Assembly: GCA_046052275.1 (NCBI GenBank)
Contig: JBJOMQ010000083.1
Coordinates: 1-9,940, forward strand
DNA: 9,940 nt
DNA from: UBA668 sp046052275
GTDB taxonomy: Bacteria > Actinomycetota > Acidimicrobiia > Acidimicrobiales > Ilumatobacteraceae
Direction: 5' to 3'
Positions within the stretch are counted from its first letter, which is position 1. Every line of letters begins with the position of its first letter. Shown here in pieces: positions 5,156 to 9,940 of the stretch. The position numbers were made by a program, and so were the translations under genes. The notes below the pieces were generated by a model. It saw only the letters and a list, made by a program, of their open reading frames with translations, searched no databases and was not told the DNA's origin.

Positions 5156-8100
5156 GTGATGATCCGGCTGCACCATGCTGACGACCTCGAGCCACTGCTC
5201 GACGCGCTGGCAGAGGTAGTCGGCGCGCCCACGCCCGACCCGTTCGTTCCCGAGCTCGTCGTCGTCCCGTCGCTTGGGATGCGCGATGCCGTCACAGCCG
5301 GCCTCGCACGGCGGGTGGGCGCCTCGGCAGCGGGTGCCACCGACGGCGTCGTGGCGAATGTCGAGTTCGAGTTCCCCGGCCGGTTCATCGGACGTGCCTT
5401 TGGTGATGCCGCCGGCCCCGACCAGCTCCCCAATGATCCGTGGCACATCGAGCGGCTCACATGGGCCGTGCTCGACGTGCTCGCGTCATCGGCACCCCGA
5501 CTGCCGCGCCAGCCGGATGCCGTCGAGCTGTGGTCGTATGCGCGCAGCATCGCCGACCTGTTCGACCGCTACGCCATTCAGCGGCCGAGGATGATCCAGC
5601 ACTGGGCGCAACATGACGCTCACGCAGACCACGCCGACACCGACGGCACCTACGTGCAACGGCAAGGCGACGGGACGATGGCGACGCTGCTCGACGACCA
5701 TGCCTGGCAGGCCCAGCTCTGGCGCGCAGTACGCGCCCGGATCGGCGTGTCGAGTGCCCCAGAGCTGATGCCGATGCTGCTCGCACAGATCCGCGCCGGT
5801 GACATCGGGGTCAATCTCCCGCAGCGGGTCTGTCTGTTCGGGTTCGGCTCGCTCTCCACCGGCGTTCTCGAGGTGGCCACTGCCATCTCGGCGAACCGCG
5901 AGGTCCATGCATTCCTCCGCCATCCGTCGGCAGTTGCCTGGCACAGCTCGCCGCACCGGCTTGCTGGAGCGCTGCAGCCGCGGTCGGCGATCGACGTCGC
6001 ATCGCACACGACGAATCCCTTGCTCTCGTCCTGGGGTCGGCTGTCGCTCGAGGCGGTCGCAGCACTCACCGGATCGGGGGACATCGATCAGATCGCCGTT
6101 CACGAGCCGCCCGTGCCGGCACCGACGTCGATCCTGCGGGCAATGCAGCACGGCATACGCCTCGATGTGGCGCCTGTGCTCGCGCCGGGACTCGGCGCCG
6201 CCGACGGCACCGTCCAGGTGCATGCCTGCCACGGTGACGTTCGCCAGCTCGAGGCGCTCCGCGATGCGCTCGGCCACGCATTCGTCGCCGACCCCACCCT
6301 CGCCGCGCACGACGTCGTGGTCGTCAGCCCTCGCATCGAGGACTTTGCCCCTTTGATCGAGTCGGTGTTCTCGAGGGGTGACCTGCCGCTGCCGGTGCGG
6401 ATCGGAGACCGCTCACTGTCGTCAGCCGATCCGCTCGGTGATGCCCTCGTGTCGGTGCTCGACACCGTGTCGGGCCGCGCCACCCTCTCCGACGTGCTCG
6501 GACTCGTGCAGCACGCAGCGATCAGGGAGCGGATCGGATGGAGCGCCGAGCCGGTCGAGCGGGTGTCGGCGTGGGCCGCCGATCTCGGAGCGCGGTGGGG
6601 CTTCGATGCCGACCATCGCCGCGCGTGGGGGCTGCCGTCCGATGTCGAGACGGGCACGTGGCGATCGCTGGTCGACCGGCTGCTCCTCGGTGTGGCGATG
6701 CCTGCACCGACGCCGCGTGTGGCGTTCGGCGGCATCTCGCCGCACGACGACATCGGCACCGAGGATGCGGTGGTCGCAGGAGGACTTGCCGACCTCGTCA
6801 GCAGGCTGGTTGCAGCCCACGAGAGGCTCATCGGTCCTCGACCTGTCGGCGAGTGGATCGATGCGCTGCACGAGATCGTCGACCTGCTGCTCGTGGAAAG
6901 CAGCGATGAGCCGTGGGGCCGTCGTGTGCTCCACCGGACGCTCGACTCGATCGCCGCTGCTGCTGTCATCGGCGACGAGGCCTGCGCTGTCGGCCTCGAG
7001 ATCGACGATGTGATCCGCTTGGTCCGCCGGGCGCTCTCTGACCGGCCGGGACGGCTGCGCCTGCGCACCGGGTCGATCACGGTCACCTCGATGCTGCCCG
7101 TGCAGGGCGTGCCCGCACGAGTGGTGTGCATCCTCGGTCTCGACGACGGAGCGCTTCGTGCGGGCACCTTCGACGGCGACGACATCCTCGGGGTCAACCA
7201 GTGCGTCGGCGAACGGCACCCGCGCTTCGAGTCGCGCCAGCTGCTGCTCGATGCAGTGCTGGCGGCGCGCGATCGGCTGATCGTCACCTGCACCGGAGCA
7301 GACCTCACCACGAACAAGGAAGTGCCCTTCGTCGTGCCGCTCGTCGAGTTGCTCGATGTGGTCGGCGCAATCACGGGTGACCGCAACGCCGTCGTTGTGC
7401 GCCATCCTCGGCACGGATTCAACGAGCGGATGCTGATCGCCGGAGACCTCTCGCCGGTGACACGGCAGCCATTCACCTTCGACAGGTCGATGCTCGACGC
7501 GGCCATCGCGAAGCGATCGGGCGCCGCCGCAGCCGACGACACGCCCAGCAGGTGGCGGCTCGATCCGGTCAGTCCCGACTCCTTCGACATCGACCTGCTC
7601 GCCGAGGCCGTCTCCCGCCCGGCACGGGTCTACCTCCGGCGGCGGCTCGACGTACGGCTGCCGCCAGATCCGACGCGAGATGACGACGGCCTCTCCATCG
7701 GAGTGGATCCGCTCGGGAACAGCGCGCTCGGTCGCAGCCTGCTCGACGCGCTGCGGCGCGGCGGCGATGACGGCCAGTGGCGGGGAGCCGCTCGCCAGGA
7801 CGGAACGTTGCCCCCGGCGGCACTCGGCGACCATGCACTCGACACCGTGACCGCCGAGGTCGGGCTCATGGCAGACCTCGCAGCGCGGCTGAATACGCCG
7901 CTCGCCGGGTGTATCGAGCAACGGGTCGACGTCGAACTCGTGGATCCATCGACCAGCGCAGGCTCGACAACGCGGATCGACGGCTCCATCCGGAGCGTCC
8001 ACGTCGAGGATCCGGCGCACATCGTGGTCGACATCGACTACCGGCGGCCAAAGTCGTCGCACCGGCTCGCCCTGGCGGTGCGGCTGGCCGCAGCACACCT

Positions 8101-8581
8101 CGCCGACCCCGAGCACGACTGGTCGGGGATCCTCATCACGCGCGGCGAGTCGGGAAAGCCGCCACGGGGACTGACCCTCACGCTGATCGGCGACGGTGTC
8201 GAACGGAACCGGAGTGCAATGCGCATCGTGAAGATGGCCGTGGAGCTCGCGCTGTGGTCGATGCGCGACGCCGTACCGCTGTTCGACACGGCCTCAGAAC
8301 TCCTCGCTGGCGGGCGTACAGCCGATGCCGCGAACGCGCTCGAGAATGCCTACCGAGACGCCTACGAGTCGATGCTCTGGCCCGGCTTGTCGCTGGCCTC
8401 GATGCTCGAGGATCCCGTGGAGCCCACCGATCCCCAACCCGTACGCGAGACGGCGACCCAGTCGGGTGCGAGCCGCGCCATGGCAACCGCTCAGTGGGTG
8501 TGGGGTACCTACGGCGGTGCGATTGCCGAGGTCGATGCCGACGACGCCGATTCGTCATCGGTCGAGGATGGTGAGGGCTGA
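5156..8581 (+). CDS. recC: Exodeoxyribonuclease V (RecBCD) gamma subunit RecC, 1141 aa
   Basis: Structural subunit of RecBCD. It splits the duplex between the two motor subunits, channels the strands and, in E. coli, recognises Chi. Length is close to E. coli RecC (1122 aa). Family segments appear in order from GTG 5156: an opening IRLHHADDLEPLL; VPELVVVPSLGM (31-42), where a helicase would carry Walker A but RecC does not; the strand RVCLFGFGSL (224-233); NPLLSSWGRL (287-296); VHACHGD (355-361), matching the RecC HVCHSP region; DVVVVSPRIEDF near 390; and VTSMLPVQGVPARVVCILG (643-661) followed by LDDG. A C-terminal part from about residue 805 matches the inactive nuclease-like domain. The start is GTG 5156 or ATG 5159: the protein then begins like other RecC proteins, whereas extending to 4979 adds nonsense-like sequence. 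The C-terminus is acidic. The TGA shares one base with the recB ATG. Confidence 0.95.
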   Translation: MMIRLHHADDLEPLLDALAEVVGAPTPDPFVPELVVVPSLGMRDAVTAGLARRVGASAAGATDGVVANVEFEFPGRFIGRAFGDAAGPDQLPNDPWHIERLTWAVLDVLASSAPRLPRQPDAVELWSYARSIADLFDRYAIQRPRMIQHWAQHDAHADHADTDGTYVQRQGDGTMATLLDDHAWQAQLWRAVRARIGVSSAPELMPMLLAQIRAGDIGVNLPQRVCLFGFGSLSTGVLEVATAISANREVHAFLRHPSAVAWHSSPHRLAGALQPRSAIDVASHTTNPLLSSWGRLSLEAVAALTGSGDIDQIAVHEPPVPAPTSILRAMQHGIRLDVAPVLAPGLGAADGTVQVHACHGDVRQLEALRDALGHAFVADPTLAAHDVVVVSPRIEDFAPLIESVFSRGDLPLPVRIGDRSLSSADPLGDALVSVLDTVSGRATLSDVLGLVQHAAIRERIGWSAEPVERVSAWAADLGARWGFDADHRRAWGLPSDVETGTWRSLVDRLLLGVAMPAPTPRVAFGGISPHDDIGTEDAVVAGGLADLVSRLVAAHERLIGPRPVGEWIDALHEIVDLLLVESSDEPWGRRVLHRTLDSIAAAAVIGDEACAVGLEIDDVIRLVRRALSDRPGRLRLRTGSITVTSMLPVQGVPARVVCILGLDDGALRAGTFDGDDILGVNQCVGERHPRFESRQLLLDAVLAARDRLIVTCTGADLTTNKEVPFVVPLVELLDVVGAITGDRNAVVVRHPRHGFNERMLIAGDLSPVTRQPFTFDRSMLDAAIAKRSGAAAADDTPSRWRLDPVSPDSFDIDLLAEAVSRPARVYLRRRLDVRLPPDPTRDDDGLSIGVDPLGNSALGRSLLDALRRGGDDGQWRGAARQDGTLPPAALGDHALDTVTAEVGLMADLAARLNTPLAGCIEQRVDVELVDPSTSAGSTTRIDGSIRSVHVEDPAHIVVDIDYRRPKSSHRLALAVRLAAAHLADPEHDWSGILITRGESGKPPRGLTLTLIGDGVERNRSAMRIVKMAVELALWSMRDAVPLFDTASELLAGGRTADAANALENAYRDAYESMLWPGLSLASMLEDPVEPTDPQPVRETATQSGASRAMATAQWVWGTYGGAIAEVDADDADSSSVEDGEG
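8571..8577 (+). promoter_or_regulatory. Shine-Dalgarno of recB inside the end of recC
   Basis: GTGAGGG precedes the recB ATG (8581) with a 3-base gap and lies within the last recC codons. The stop and start overlap as TGATG. This arrangement usually gives coupled translation and keeps the two subunits in proportion. Confidence 0.55.
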
Positions 8582-9940
8582 TGGCGGCGACCAAGAAGTC
8601 GACAGCGTCGGTGAGGCCGATCGCCGATGCTCCGGCAGGGTCGGCCACCGCCTCTCCGGTCGCTGAGCTGCGGCTCACCGATCCGCTGCCGTCGGGCCGC
8701 CTCGTCGTCGAGGCGAGTGCCGGCACCGGGAAGACCTATTCGCTCACGGCGTTCGTCGTGCGCCACCTCGTCGAGGGGCCGCTCACCCCTGCCGACATCC
8801 TGGTCGTCACCTACACGCGAGCAGCAGCAGCAGAGCTCCGCGACCGGATGCGCCGCGGGCTTCTCGAGGCCCGCGCCGTGCTCGATGCCGGCGTACCGCC
8901 AGCAGAGTCCGACTGGCTCTCGACCGTGTTCGCCGCCGATCTCGATCTGCGCACCGAGCGTCGTGAACGGCTCGAGGCTGCGATCGCCAACTTCGACGAG
9001 GCGACAATCTCCACTATCCACGGCTTCTGCCAGCAGGCGCTCAGCCAGCTCGGTCTCCGATCGGGGTCACTGCTCGACAGCGAGCTTGCCGATTCGACGG
9101 CAGAGATCGTCGACGAGGTCTGCCGCGACCTGCTCGTCCGCGAGCTCTGGCAGCAGTCCGATGCCCTCAGCTGGAAGGAGTCGAAGTCCTCGCGGGTCGA
9201 TCCCTCGGCAGTGTTCGCCCGTCTCGTCGATGTGGTGACAGCCCGGCTCGGCAATCCGCTCATCGCCGTGCTGCCATCCGACTCCGACTTCGCGACGCTG
9301 AAGCCCGCAGACGAGGCGACGCGGATTGCCTCGTGGGTACGGCTGGTCGATGAGGCCGTCACGCAGGTGCAGCACCGCCGCCGTGCCCGCCGCGAGCTTG
9401 GATACGACGACCTGGTGGTGACGCTGCACCGAGCCCTCACCTCGGGACCGCAGGCAGCAGCTGTTGCCACTGCCCTGCGCGAGCGCTACCGCCTGGTGCT
9501 CGTCGACGAGTTCCAGGACACCGACCCGCTGCAGTGGGCGATCTTCGAGGCTGCCTTCACTGGAGACCTTGTCACGGTCGGCGACCCGAAGCAGGCGATC
9601 TACCGGTTCCGCGGCGCCGACGTCCATGCGTACCTCGCCGCCACCGCCACCGGCACGAGGCGGAGCCTGCGCACCAACTACCGCAGCGACGCAGACCTCG
9701 TCAGGGCCACCAACCTGCTGGTCGAGGGCGTGCCGCTCGGCACGAGTGCGATCATGGCCGAGGCCGTGACTGCCGCGAGCCATGCGCCGACCCGTGCCCT
9801 GTCGGGTGGCCCGCCGCTCTGGATCAGGCACCTGCGCTTCGATCCGTCGATCGCAACGAACTCCGGCAGCCAGGTGGCGGCGCCGCTCGCCCGCCGGGCG
9901 ATCCTGGCCGACCTGGTCTCGGTGGTCGTCGACATGCTCA
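8581..9940 (+). CDS. recB: Exodeoxyribonuclease V (RecBCD) beta subunit RecB, N-terminal 453 aa (runs off window)
   Basis: SF1A (UvrD-like) 3'-to-5' helicase and, through its C-terminal domain outside the window, the nuclease of RecBCD. It loads RecA after Chi in well-studied bacteria. Motifs visible: Walker A in EASAGTGKTY (44-53); motif Ia ILVVTYTRAAAAEL (73-86); STIHGFCQ (144-151), shared with RecB/AddA proteins; YRLVLVDEFQDTD (303-315), the Walker B/DEFQD box; GDPKQAIYRFRGAD (334-347), motif III; and LRTNYRSD (363-370), motif IV region. The first ~30 residues are a Lys/Ala/Ser-rich extension with no motif. The ATG overlaps the recC stop by one base. TIHGFCQ and DEFQD are about 160 residues apart, against roughly 245 in E. 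coli as I recall it, so the 1B arm looks reduced. Motifs V-VI and the nuclease domain are not in the window. RecD probably follows. Confidence 0.95.
   Translation, partial: MAATKKSTASVRPIADAPAGSATASPVAELRLTDPLPSGRLVVEASAGTGKTYSLTAFVVRHLVEGPLTPADILVVTYTRAAAAELRDRMRRGLLEARAVLDAGVPPAESDWLSTVFAADLDLRTERRERLEAAIANFDEATISTIHGFCQQALSQLGLRSGSLLDSELADSTAEIVDEVCRDLLVRELWQQSDALSWKESKSSRVDPSAVFARLVDVVTARLGNPLIAVLPSDSDFATLKPADEATRIASWVRLVDEAVTQVQHRRRARRELGYDDLVVTLHRALTSGPQAAAVATALRERYRLVLVDEFQDTDPLQWAIFEAAFTGDLVTVGDPKQAIYRFRGADVHAYLAATATGTRRSLRTNYRSDADLVRATNLLVEGVPLGTSAIMAEAVTAASHAPTRALSGGPPLWIRHLRFDPSIATNSGSQVAAPLARRAILADLVSVVVDML

Noticed and set aside
6100..8116. Two long minus-strand open frames (496 and 564 codons) opposite recC
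   Set aside because: They overlap each other and the well-supported recC. Their Arg/Ser/Pro-rich or Asp/Arg-rich translations have no domain I recognise.
1..9940. CRISPR arrays, insertion sequences, tRNA genes, phage or toxin-antitoxin genes
   Set aside because: No spaced direct repeats, transposase motifs, cloverleaf-like sequences or such proteins were found on either strand by reading.

Overview
The window is GC-rich DNA that is dense with genes. I infer a high-GC actinobacterium, with class Acidimicrobiia (Ilumatobacter-like) as a reasonable guess. The grounds are a DUF1918 protein (a family essentially confined to Actinobacteria), a recC-recB gene order like that of mycobacteria, a Thr/Ser-rich linker in a secreted protein, and two genes that look leaderless. 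No rRNA or other marker gene is present, so the taxonomy is inference.

Layout. (1) 1-2743, plus strand: most of a large secreted, multi-modular carbohydrate-active protein. It has a clan GH-A-like catalytic barrel, a beta-sandwich, a DNRLRE/CBM96-like module, a Thr/Ser linker and a CBM6/35-like C-terminal module. Its start codon probably lies upstream of the window. (2) 2727-3455, minus strand: a two-gene heat-shock unit, an Hsp20 small heat-shock protein followed 9 bp later by a DUF1918 protein. This unit converges on the glycosidase gene, and the 3' ends overlap by 17 bp. (3) 3456-3720: a 265-bp divergent intergenic region. (4) 3721-4869, plus strand: an acyl-CoA dehydrogenase of the long-chain/isovaleryl type. 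(5) 4870-5155: a short region holding what looks like the remnant of a PEP-utilising-enzyme swivel domain and a probable recC promoter. (6) 5156-9940, plus strand: recC, complete, and recB, running off the right edge. The two overlap by one base. A recD gene is expected beyond the window but not seen.

Working together: recC and recB encode two subunits of the RecBCD helicase-nuclease, which processes double-strand breaks. Hsp20 and DUF1918 are almost certainly co-transcribed, which hints at a stress role for DUF1918. The acyl-CoA dehydrogenase and the glycosidase have no evident functional link to their neighbours. I see no mobile element, CRISPR array, tRNA or phage gene. I find no convincing new multi-gene system. 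The points most worth following up are the family of the glycosidase, the hsp20-DUF1918 pairing, the swivel-domain remnant, and the matched leaderless promoter geometry of the dehydrogenase and recC.
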